Shown here piece by piece: positions 39,330-50,300 of a DNA stretch of 64,000 nt. The stretch is from Blasia pusilla (lineage: Eukaryota > Marchantiophyta > Marchantiopsida > Blasiales): contig CM114274.1 of NCBI GenBank assembly GCA_050084515.1, positions 9,486,001-9,550,000 on the forward strand. Direction: 5' to 3'. Under the pieces are notes generated by a model. It searched no databases. It saw only the letters and a list, made by a program, of their open reading frames with translations, and was not told where the DNA came from. The position numbers were made by a program, and so were the translations under genes. Each line of letters opens with the position of its first letter. Positions within the stretch are counted from its first letter, which is position 1.

Positions 39330-42300
39330 TATTTTGTAGCCACACACGTTCCTGTTTTGACCTATGTTTTTCTCCCTTATCCCATTCTATTCCCATCTAT
39401 TCTTTTTTCATATCACTAGTACCTCCATATTATCTCTACATTATTTGGGGAAGGGGTTGGGCCATATGTCATAGGTGAAGAGGGTAGATGAGAGTTCATA
39501 CTAGGGAGAGCATTTCCGTGGACGGGAAGAGAGTCGGTTACCATTAAGGCTAGTTCGAATGGGGGTTGTGGGGCGGATTTTGGTGGGGTTTGTCTCTCGA
39601 GTTTGACGGAGGGGGTCATGTTCTCTTCTTGGTGAGAGGTGTCCATGCCTCGACTCCTCGTCGAGGCATGGACAAATTCGAAACCATTTAGCGGCTAAAC
39701 ATCATGACTTTGATAGATTCGGATGGGTGGTTCCTCCAGTCGATCATGGATGCTCATCGGTGCTTCATGCATCATCGCCCCCTCCCGACGCATGGGAGTG
39801 GTTGAGGTCCCACCTTGGCAACATCACAGGTCTCTTTGAGACCCGTTTTCCCTGCCCGAGGTTGTTTCATATGATCCCCCATGCTATTCGGGATGAGCTT
39901 CACCAGTCTTTCATCCTTCCCTTATCTAGGATCGCACTTGATCCTATGGATGAGCTCTCGTGCTTTCTACTACTTCTCCTTCCACGATGGTGTCTTCGCT
40001 ATATCCGAGGAGGAAAGGCTGGCCATAGAGAGGTTGTGGCTCGATTGCAGCGCTTCCGAGGAGGTGATTGGGAGTCTCTGCAGAGCGAGTTCGGGGCATA
40101 TGCCAAAGGTAGCACTCCACGTGGTTTTCCAGCGGACGATCTTGTAGCTGCCAGATTACGACTATGTAGTTGACTTGGGCAAGCCAGGGAGTACTCGCGA
40201 GTAGCTCGTGCGCTCCGCCCCATGGATATGGCTCCTCCTTCCACTGTTACCATCGACGCCCTTCGGAGGCTACACCCTAGTCCAGTGGTTGACATCCCTG
40301 CATTTGTACGTGACTTCCATCCTGACACGAGCTTATGCCTAGACCCGTCCTTCTTTGCACGGGCACTCGTGCCTTCCCCTAGCATAACAGCTGAAGGGTT
40401 GTCCGGTATGATGTACGAATACCTTCGTGATTGCTTTCCCTCCGAGGACTCTGCTAGCGGCTTTTCTGAGTTGCTTCAGATTGCCTCTCACCTAGCTCAG
40501 GGGAGAGTGCCAGCAGCAGTAGCCCAGGTATTGGGGGCGGGGCGACTTTTGGCGTTATCGAAGGAGGGTGGAGGGATCCGTCCGATTGCCATAGGAGAGG
40601 TGCTCTTGCGATTGGTGAGTCGCACTATCGCTTTGCAGTTCCGTGAGGCTTTCATCACATCCGAGTCCGCACTGATTCGAGTTGCCACGCCTGACCGATT
40701 GTGAGGTCAGAGCCTTAGGTTTGAGGGCTTGTTTAGATATACATCCTGAGTGGGTGGTTCTCCAAGTTGATGTGGAGAACGCCTTTAACTCTGTGTCTCG
40801 GGCAACTATCTTCACGGAGCTGAGAGATGCAGGGGGTCCCATAGCGAGCTTGATTCCCTTCGTGCATGCTTTTTATGGGGCCCCCTTGGCTCTCTATTTT
40901 CACCATGGTAGGTTCGAGGAGGAGGTCACGGTCTTGGAGTCTGCTACCGAGACGCGTCAGGGTGATCCCTTGGGTGGTGCATTGTTTGCTTTGGCTCATT
41001 ATTGAGCGGTTCTTTCTACGGTGGAGGCTTTCCCGGGTTGCATTTTCCCTTCGTTGGCAGATGATACTCACATTGTCGACCTTGGAGACTTGGTTGTTCC
41101 TGCATTTCAGCACTTTTCAGCACAGTTGGCACACGTCGGCCTTGCGGTGAAGGTGGGAAAGTGCAAGGCTTGGTCTTCATTAGGCTTGTTAGCGGATATT
41201 TATTTACCCGACGGTTTTTTGACACATGCTGGAGGGCTTCACGTCTTGGAAGTCCCACTTGGGAGCCCGGACTTTGTATCGAGTTTTGTGGCGGCGGCTC
41301 TTACCGAGGATCTTCTTCATGTCGACGATCTCACGAGGATTGGTGACCCTCAAGTAGCTTATGGAATCCTCTCGTCATGTTTTGCCCGTAGACCTGGTTA
41401 TCTGTGTAGAACCGTGTGGGCGACTGGCCATATTTCTTTCCTTGTATAGATCCTTTGATAGAAAGATTATGCAGGCGTTTGGGGATCTTCTAGGACCCGG
41501 CTCATAAGAGTGCCCCGCGGGGGAGTTAGCTCGTAGACAGGCTTCTTGGCCAATTTCCTTTGGTGGAGTAGGTCTCATAGCGATTGAGTTAGTGGCGACT
41601 TCAACCTTTTTAGGAAGTTGGGCCACTGTAGCACACCTCCTTTGCTCCCGATTTTTGGTTAGGGATAGACCGCTACTTTTACAGTACGTTTCCCAGGTTG
41701 AGGATGGTCTTTTCTCACTTTAGTCTTCACTCACAGCTTGTAGAGACTCCCTTCTTGTTGAGGCTAGAGCATTTTTTCCCGCTTTCTCTTCCCTAGTTAC
41801 CTCCAGACAGTCTGGGCTCCAATCTTCTTTGATGGAAGCCCACTTTGATGCATTGTTTAGAGCTCTTATGTCGGACGGGAATATCCCCATGGAGGTTCGG
41901 GCCCGTATTCGCTCTTGCTCCGGAAAGGGGGCAAGCTCATGGGTGGGGGCTCGTCCCCTCATCCTGGCTTTCCGCATCACACCACTTACCTACACTTCAG
42001 CGATGAGGTTCCGACTGGGCCTGCCCCAACCAACGGTGGATGGTTCGACACATTGCGAGTGTTGTCGGAGTCTGGATTCACTTGGTGTGCATTTGGCACG
42101 GTGTCCAGTGGGGGGTGAGAGGATAGCCACTCACGATGTAGTGCGGGATATTATGTTCTCTATTGCTCGGGAGAGTGAATTCCATGTACAAAGAGAGAGA
42201 CACTACTCCATGCGGGATTCCCTTATCCGTGTTGATCTCTACATGACGAGGGAGTCTGAGGTGGTGGTAGCGGATGTTGTAGTGACGGATCCTACGCGGG

Positions 42301-42806
42301 AGGCGGTGCGAGCCCAAGTGGTAGCACAGGGGAGATTGCTACAAGGAGCGGCGGCGGCGGCGGCAGTCAAGAAGACCCCCATTTATAGTCGACTTCATGA
42401 CGGACATCGATTTATCCCCCTAGCCATTGAGATGTACGGGGCGATGGGAGAGAGGTTTGACTCGTTCCTTACGGATTGCGCCCATCATCTCCAGTCAAGA
42501 AATGGGTTGTCCTTAGCCACTGTGATACTTTATTGTAGGCAACGGGTATCCATAGCTTTGCAACACGCCCAGGCAAATGGGCTTCTGCGGCGGGCTCAAG
42601 AGGTTGGAGACACCAATGCTAAAGGCCCACTTAGTAATAGTCATAGTTCTCTAAGTGTTATTGATATTGTCTCTCCTGTTGGTGATTTTGATCGTTAGGG
42701 AGGAAGGCCCCCTTCTTTCTCCTCGGGGCCAATTTCGACTTCTTGAGGTCTATTTTTTGAATCTCCATGCCCTCTCTCTCGTATCGTGATGGGTTTCCCA
42801 TCCTTC
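39330..42806 (+). mobile_element. RLE-type non-LTR retrotransposon, copy 1 (frame-broken)
   Basis: Self-copying element that reverse-transcribes its RNA at a nick made by its own restriction-like endonuclease. The order shown is an N-terminal region (39727-40173), RT fingers/palm (40222-41449) and endonuclease (41829-42698). RT motifs are LSKEGGGIRPIAIGEVLLRL, then VVLQVDVENAFNSVSR, TRQGDPLGGALFALAH, and the catalytic pair in FPSLADDTH (Asp-Asp at 41060-41065). The C-terminal domain has a CCHC cluster (C76, C79, H88, C92 of the 41829 frame), then the R-V-D and A-D-V-V-V-T nuclease core. This matches the R2/NeSL/Utopia-like group by layout. Breaks include frame changes near 40175 and 40680, an in-frame TGA at 41003 and shifts between 41450 and 41828. 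The 3' end is followed by an (AT)n run. Boundaries come from comparison with copy 2. Confidence 0.85.
39641..39673. repeat. Perfect 14-bp hairpin inside the non-LTR element
   Basis: GTCCATGCCTCGAC, loop TCCTC, then the exact reverse complement. It sits where this copy lacks about 130 bp present in the copy at 29.2-29.35 kb. Confidence 0.85.
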
Positions 42807-42807
42807 A

Positions 42808-42815
<8 letters not shown>

Positions 42816-42847
<32 letters not shown>
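42816..42847. repeat. (AT)n microsatellite at the 3' end of the non-LTR element
   Basis: ATTTATTTATTTATAT followed by about 14 AT units, directly after the conserved 3' end of the element. It could be the element's tail or post-insertion slippage. Confidence 0.75.
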
Positions 42848-42848
<1 letters not shown>

Positions 42849-42849
42849 A

Positions 42850-44670
42850 TTATTCCCTCCTTTGACAAACGAGATTCGAACGAAAGCCATAAGAACCGGT
42901 GGCAGGTTCGTATAGTGCGTCGAGGATCCCCGCGGCGTGCGAAACTCAAAGTCCGGGCCGGGTTCTCCGCGAGGATCGGACAGTTCTTTTAGGGGTCTAA
43001 TATTCGGTTTTTAAAAATGTGATTCAATCCTCTTACAGGTTTCGTCGTTTCCAGTTTTCTTCATATGGACAAATGTTCTATCCGACGGATAATAGGTATC
43101 CGGGTTAGTTTCCATGTGTTTATTCACAAGATTAACCTGAAACTCTACTAAAACTCCCATTACTTCACCTCTTAATTCCTTTTATTCACTAAAAAATTTC
43201 TGATAACTTTTATTTAAAAAAAGACGAAGGTTAGGATGATTTCCGAACCGTGGTTTAAGGTCCGGCCGGCCTCTTCGCCGGGCAGTGGATGATCGTCCGG
43301 GACCTGGTGAGTAGGACTGCCGAGAAACGGATTGGGTCGACGGTGGTAGTCATGGTCGCCGTCTAGTAGTGGTAGCGGGGGGTCGATCATAGTCGCGGTC
43401 GTGGTGGTCATTCCTGAGATCCGAAGGTTGACATGGTTCCTAGGTTCGGTAGCTACTGCGGTTGGTTCCTTGGTTTTGGTATTATTGCGTTCGGCTGCTC
43501 GGGATCGGTGGAGAGAGAGATCAGGGCTGAATGGAAGCCTCTACGTCAAATGGAGAGAGCGGGGAGATAGGAGGTTGAGGCTTATTTTCCGACTCCCGAA
43601 TTCATGATGGAGTGGAGAGGGGGTCTTCTTCAGGCAGGTTGTGGGTTGGGAGACTTTGAGGTTGTGGGTTGGGAGGCTTTGCGACAGCACTTGGACTAAT
43701 CATGTGGCACACAAAGTTTTTTTCTTGTTGTTCTTAAAAAAATAAACAATTTTTTTCATGGTTGTCGTATGTCATGAAAAAAGTGTTTACAAATCAAGAA
43801 AGCACTCTCCAATGATAACATAGATGGCCAATAGGTAAGTTCTCTCTCTCGTTTCGATGCCAAAACGATCGAGTTGGTGATCTACTAGTTGAGTGTGTTG
43901 ATTGGGAGGGAAGGAAGTCTTCTATTCCGATTTAGGTACTTTTTGTGTTGCTATTTTCATTTTGATGCACAGAAGGAAACTTGTTGCAAAAGGAGGAAAG
44001 TAGTAGAAAAGTTAGAAGGAAAAAAGAAAATGGAATGGTTTGGAGACTCAAGGAGAATTTATGGTCGAGATTGGGTTTTGAGACTTGGCAAAATTTTTCG
44101 CTGCTCTTAGGTTTGGAACTTTTATGGGACACTTATGCGCGTGACACTAGTCCCCGTTTCTGCAAAGTGCAAGTCCAAGAAGCCGCAGTTTGCGAGTTTG
44201 ACTCGCAAAGACAATCACGAGCTCATTGCGAGTCTTGGCAATTGCAATGGAAGAATGGCTATGTAGACTCAAAATCCAACAAGAACTAGGAAAGCCATAT
44301 AAAGATGTAAGAGATTTGCACAAAGTGGCCTCTAAACATCACACTTGCAATATTGGACTTGTAAAATAGTCTCTCGTGGCAAAAATGGAATTTTCACAAT
44401 TCCAAAATTCCTAGTTTAGGGGTTTGGGAGAATGGTGGAATGTGCAAGATGCCTCAACCTTTATAGAGATCACAATTGGTTAAGATGCTCATGAGGAGTT
44501 GGAAAATTTTGGAATAAAGTGTACACATACCTTACTTTAGTTATAGTATTTGTTGCAAGGTATTTAGAGAGAAGTACAAATATTTATTGCTAGGTGCATA
44601 ATTTATGATCAAGTTGGAAAATCATTCATTACAGTAACTTTGAATCTACGATTGCTTCTACTATTTATTA
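42850..44670. other. Spacer with no recognised gene
   Basis: A GC-richer patch (about 42900-43620) has short unassigned open frames. The block 44140-44290 has words such as TTTGCGAGTTTGACTCGCAA, shared in style with the 21 and 23 kb repeats. No gene is supported. Confidence 0.4.
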
Positions 44671-44678
44671 CAGATTTA

Positions 44679-44790
44679 GGCTACCGATGGAGTTTGGATT
44701 TGGCAAGGCCTTTACTATTTACTTTAAGCATTAGTGACAAACAATATATGTTGGTGACGATCAAGCATTTCTCAAAGTGCTCAAAATTTT
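44679..44790 (+). pseudogene. Ty3/gypsy integrase remnant
   Basis: The + strand reads GYRWSLDLARPLL, then YMLVTIKHFSKC. These correspond to GYRWSVDFAGPLP and YVLVMVKHFSKW in the integrase at 58.56-59.17 kb, including the first catalytic aspartate. After this stretch stops accumulate and the match is lost. It is a fossil of the same integrase clade, on the opposite strand to the 58-64 kb element. Confidence 0.7.
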
Positions 44791-47700
44791 GATCAATCGA
44801 CTCGCGAGGAGGCTAATAGGCTATCAAAGGGACTATATTTAGCTACACTAAATAACATCCGTGACTTTAAAACATTGGATATAACAACAAAGCCTACTAT
44901 TTTGAGGGTATGCAAGTTTTGCCATTTGACGTTCTACAACTTCTAGTGCTAGAGTACATGATGGTGTGGTTTAGAAGGCCATTGTGCATCACTTTGCACC
45001 CTATCACTTTCCATGGATAGTACAATGGATCCAAGCTAAGCCTTGGCAATGGTATTATGGTACATGTAGGCCATGCAAGCCCTATACGGGCATGAGCCCG
45101 CTCAATGGGGCCAGCCAGTGCGTGGTGCGCACGAGCCACAAAACCAATCCGAGCTTGGCCAGCTTGGATCTATGCTACGGGCTTGGCACGGTCGGATGCG
45201 GACACTTGGGTGGCATGACCATCTCATGAACAAACGTGTCCATTTCCATGGAACCTTATCTCTTGCTAGAGCTCCTTAGGGATAATAGATATGCCCCAAA
45301 TGTACTTAGATTCATGCAAGTGATATGGATGATATGAAGAAAATTAAGAATGGGCCACTTGAGCACATGGACTTCTTGCTTTGCTAGTCCCAAATTGGTA
45401 GAGATAGATGGCAATCTCAAGTTAATAGAGGGAACTAACCACTATAGTAACTACCAAGTAAGGGGGGAATTAGAGATATTTTGATAGCTACTTGCCACTA
45501 TGTGGGACTACATGGTTGAAACTTGAATTTGTTAGTCAGACTAGTGTTTTGTGTGTAATAGTTTGATAAGTGACAACCATATATGTTATGTAGCAATGTG
45601 TATGCTAACTATAATTGTTACGCTCTTTTTAGCCAAAGGTAGAATGTCCTCATGACGCTTTGGGAAATATATAAGATGGAGTCTAGCTAATAGGTTTCAG
45701 ATCACTTGCTTAGGAGTACCATAACCTATAAGCATTTATTTTCCCTTAGATTGGGCTCATTTGGAGCCTACTTGAGAAACTTACATCCACTTATAGGTTA
45801 TGCTACTCAAACGAGCCTCTTGGGAATGCCAATTAATAAGGTTTCATGAAAACAAATATGTTCATCTATGGGATTCAAAAATATGTCATTCTGCCCTTTC
45901 GGGCTTTTTGAAACACCGATGACAAGTTAGTTGGGCAAAGGAGGGGGCATAGGAATAGGTTGTAAGGCGTGGCACGAAAAAGTAGGGGTGAGAGTGTGGG
46001 GCGAGCTGAGTGAGGGCATGGGGATAGGTGTGAGAGTGCGAGTGCGAGGATGACTGTGGGAAGTGAGATTTGATTGTGGAGTAGGATGCTGGACCTAAGG
46101 GGACTCAAGGCAAGGCACGGGAAAAAAGACAAAACCGAAACTTGTGCCTAGTGTCCCTTCCCTCCTTCCCTCCCAAGCTTCCCTAGCATGACGCGACATA
46201 AGCAGAGTAGGGGGTGGGTTTATGGGAAGCAAGGATAGCGGGTGGGACGTGGGGATGGGTTGGAGGGGTAGGAAAAATGACAAGCACAGGTGCGAGATGC
46301 GGGGAAATGAAAAAATATTTCCCATATGGACATGTTTGTCCCTAGGACGGACATAAGTACACAAACACAAACTTTAACCTTGTGCCTTGGATGGAGATTA
46401 CCCCAAACTAGACATGGAGTTGAATTCATATTTGTGAAATATAAGTTTTTATTTTATTAGAGATATTTTGATAGTTAATAGCCTTTGTGTTGGATGTGTT
46501 AGTCTAATATTTGTATATCTGATTAGTCATAGCTAGATATGTTACGCATTATGCCAAATGTTACTCGACACATCTGAAAAATCACAAAAAATTTGAGAAT
46601 CCTCAAGACCTTTTGTTTCATTTCATCCATAAGATACAAATGTGGGATGTATCTATCATCTATATTACTATTTCAATTTTCCTTATTCTTCTATATTATT
46701 ATGTAACGGCCAAAGATGAGATTTGAGAAACCTATTCATTTTCAACCATACGACCATTGAACCTTGCACTTCACACTTACTAGATTCAATTTAAAACGAG
46801 TGAGTTTCACATTCCACCTCATTTTCAAACTCTCCTGTTAAGAGCATAACAAAGATAGCTTCTTTATTTGAAACACCCTATTTTTTAAACATAGGTGCAA
46901 GATTTTTGGAAAGACTCTCTTGTATATTGGTCCGTGGAGAACATGAGCATGACATCGGGAGGGGATTAAAGTATGATTATTATTACTACCAGGGTACTAG
47001 TAGTAATCATGCTGAACCAGTACACTAGCAATCTAATGTGAAACCATGTGAGTTGCATATATGCTGCTCATGATTTCATTTCAACTTGAAACCTGTCAGT
47101 TGCATATTGTTACTCATGGGCACGTACACGCAGGCAATAACATGCAGTACCTAGCTTAGAGAGTCAGTTCATGATCATGGATTCATGGGACGTAAGTACC
47201 GATCAAATGATACATCCACCTCGAGGAGAAAATAGACTAAGTGGGACTCGAATGACTTCAAAGGTAATCCTTTAACTCGAATGTGTGTTTATATTAACTA
47301 GATCCATAACTCGAAGCTCACGAGTTAGAGATTTAAGCTCAAGGTTTATCCAAATTGAGGCTGGTAACTTCCTTTGGTCTATTCTTCATTTGTAGACAAT
47401 TGATCTTTTCTTGATTTGCAAAAGAATCTATTCTTCATCTATTCTTAAGACACTACTTTTTTTTTTGGTGTCGAGTGTGAAGATGGAGATCCCATCTGCC
47501 AGTGTCGTCCGAGTCACACGAGACTGGGAGCTCAGGAGGTAACCATAGCCAGCCTAATATCCCAAGTTAATCATTCTTGCTCGATCGTAGTTGGACCACT
47601 TTGAAGCTTTGGTTATGATTGTCCTCAAACAGATTGGTAGGTTGATTGATTATGATTGCCCTGAAAAGTCTGTTGTTGGACTCGCACGTCTACTCTACAT

Positions 47701-48404
47701 AGAATGATACCCAGATCTGGGAATTCTCATGATGCATGTGCATGGATGAAGCTCACGATTCATGAAGATTTCAGCTCAAGATCTAGACCTAGATCTAGCA
47801 ATGGCTTATTTATTTCACTTGACGAGCGAACCTCAGGTTGAAGCTTTGCTTTGGTCAGTACTGGAATCTAGATCCGTCGATCCATTCTAATTGCCCTCAA
47901 ACGCACGGATGCAGCAGCTCTGCTATGCAGTGTACATCTTGAACTATCCGATCGAATCCTGGGGCCATAGACGAACATCTACACCTGGACAGTGCGAGCG
48001 AGAGGCGAATGAATTACCCACACACGCATCAAGTGTTCGTCGGACGTGGATCTGTCAACAGTCAGTCTGATGATGATGAACAATCCACCACGGGTTTGTC
48101 GATGGTAGATCGATAATCATGGAGCTCAGCCTTCGGTTGTGGTTCTCGTGAATGTGCCCTATATAGAGTACTATCTGCCGAACGCAAACAATTTCTTTCG
48201 AGTCAATACTTGAAAGAGCCTCTCGAAGGAAAGGAAACCATCGATCGTATACGCATACTGCTTATGGCATGAACTGCCGTGAGCTTACGCGTCGAACGAA
48301 GGAGTCTGGATATTGTCAAAGCTTACGTTCTCAAAATGCTAGCTTCCTAGAGTGGGTGGGATTATCTCCATCAAGGAAGTTAGTTCAGAGTGAGGTGTTC
48401 AGGG
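44791..48404. other. Degenerate repeat spacer
   Basis: No intact coding sequence. The 44980-45230 open frame follows the integrase remnant but cannot be assigned. The block 45900-46390 is a G-rich non-coding repeat ending in CCCATATGGACATG and AGGACGGACATAAGT, related to 23680-23770. Beyond 46400 only AT-rich sequence and short unassigned frames are seen. Confidence 0.4.
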
Positions 48405-48590
48405 TTACTCAAATGGACTTCTGCAGCGGGTTTAGGCGGTTGGAGATTCCAATGTTAGAAATCCATTTAATAGTAGTCATAGTTCTGATATTGGTGATTC
48501 TGATCTGATTAAGGCCGATTCTGGCCTCAATCAGATCGGGTCTTGCCCCGTCATTTGTATGGTGATGAGTTCCCCATCCTTTTTATACAT
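48405..48590 (+). mobile_element. 5'-truncated 3' end of the same non-LTR element, copy 3
   Basis: CAAATGGACTTCTGCAGCGG parallels CAAATGGGCTTCTGCGGCGG at 42575. The match then runs through GGTTGGAGA, CCAATG, TTTAATAGTAGTCATAGTTCT and GGTGATTCTGAT to TGATGAGTTCCCCATCCTTT. Only the 3' terminal part is present, as expected of aborted target-primed reverse transcription. Confidence 0.8.
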
Positions 48591-49780
48591 ATTTTATATC
48601 TTTTCCTTTTAGGGTTACAACTAGTAGCCTTCAAGAATTCACTACTCACCATCTCTCAAAGTCGTGTAAAATCTCTCTCCGCATCTATCAACAAAACGCC
48701 CTCACATAGGAGGGTAGCAGAATAGAGGAGATTTTTTGAAAAATAAAATAAAATAAAAATCATGAGTAGTGAAGCAACACACTAGTATTTGTTTCGGAAG
48801 CTGGAAGGAAGCTCTTAGATCATATCGGATCTAAGAGCTCTTAAGATGATGGCGTGCAGGGCAGTAGACATCGAGACCTGAGTATCGGTACGCACGGTGA
48901 TCCTTGCATTGGATATGGAAGCTTCATCATCATGAGGCACTGCCCGCCCTGTTCACACAATTACGCAGACTCTGAGCGCACCTGAGAGGAATTTCACATG
49001 GCAGACTTATATAATCTCATCCCTTAGTTCGCCAGAGCGCTAATCCGTCTTATATTGTGAGTGAGAGGCCGAGAATTAGAATTTAGTTGTTTGAAGTTTG
49101 AGCATCTATATCATTACGGGGGTTATCTTTGCCCTATTTTCTAACATGTCACCAAAACTTATGCCATTGTAACTTAGTTGCACCTCGGAACTTGAACATG
49201 CTACTCCACTACCCAAGTTGGAAGGAGATGGAACATACGGATTTATGAGGAAGGCGTTGTGTAAACATAAGGTTGGAGTTTTCCTTCCAAATAAGGAAGA
49301 AATGGTATAGTTTTTTCTAGCTGAGGTATAGGGGAGTTCTTTTCTCCAAAGTAAGGAGTTTGGCAAGTGTAAAATGGGGTGAAGCGAGGTGAGATTTTTA
49401 AATGAGAAGAGGAATCATAAAACAGCCCTTGTGTTTTCTAAAAGAGGGAAATTTATACATCTATCTTACTAGTTTCGATTACTTTCAACAATTTGGCATT
49501 TCGTTGCAGTCGTGATATAAGAATAATCCATTTAATCATTTGTTTGAAGTGATTTTTGGAGAATATTTTCTCCAAACACCTCTTTCCTCTTTTATGAACA
49601 TTAGTACTTTCACTCCCACTAATGTATATTTATTACTATTTCATTCTATGAATGGGGTTCTGGACCTATCTGGGCCAGGCGAGGAAGAAGAAGAAGCTCT
49701 TAATTCGTAGTCGGTAGTAGTCCACAACTTTCGATCGCCAATGCATGGTATCGCAGATCGAGTGAAATGTGCATAGCTTT
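48591..49780. other. Spacer, no gene recognised
   Basis: Non-coding by eye. Short frames on both strands (for example 49106-49366 -) carry no family signature. Confidence 0.4.
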
Positions 49781-49789
49781 GGAGCTACG

Positions 49790-50300
49790 AAGCGTGAGAA
49801 GATGGAGTGAAATCTGGACAGCTTTGGAGCTTTGATGCGTGAGAAGATGAAGCGAAATCTCGAAGGTTAAGAACTCCGATGCGTGAGAAGATGAACGGAA
49901 ATCTGAACAGCTTTGGAGCTGCGAAGCGTGAGAAGATGAAAGTGAAATCTGAACAGCTTTGGAGGTCGGATGCGTGAGAAGATGAAGCGAAATTTCGAAG
50001 CCATCCGGTTACTTCCGGCAGGAGCTTTAAAGCATCATGCTATAAATCCATCCTTAATTCCATGGAGTACCCGGGAAGACACTCCCGAGAGCGCCAAAGC
50101 GGGGTAGCTCGAGAGCTACCCGTTTGGGATCCGGCGAGAAGCGTGAGAAGGTGACGCGAAATCTGAACAGCTTTGGATCTCCGATGCGTGAGACGATGAA
50201 GCGAAATCTGGAAGGTTACGAGCTCCGATGCCTCAGAAGATGAAGCCAATTCTTGAAGGTTCGGAGCTCCGATGCATGACAAGAAGATGAAGTCAAATCC
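49790..50300. repeat. Tandem array, 44-46 bp unit, about nine copies in two blocks
   Basis: Unit reads approximately GCGTGAGAAGATGAAGCGAA followed by ATCTGAACAGCTTTGGAGCTCCGAT. Unit starts are at about 49792, 49837, 49881, 49926, 49972 and then 50141, 50185, 50230 and 50275. Between the blocks lies a unique 150-bp stretch with a 9-bp hairpin GGGTAGCTC-GA-GAGCTACCC (50102-50121). Open frames crossing it (50040-50528 -) are by-products of the periodicity. Confidence 0.8.

Noticed and set aside
49790-50300. CRISPR-like spacing of 45-bp repeats
   Set aside because: The units are contiguous tandem copies with diverging text, not identical repeats separated by unique spacers, and the context is a plant nuclear genome.
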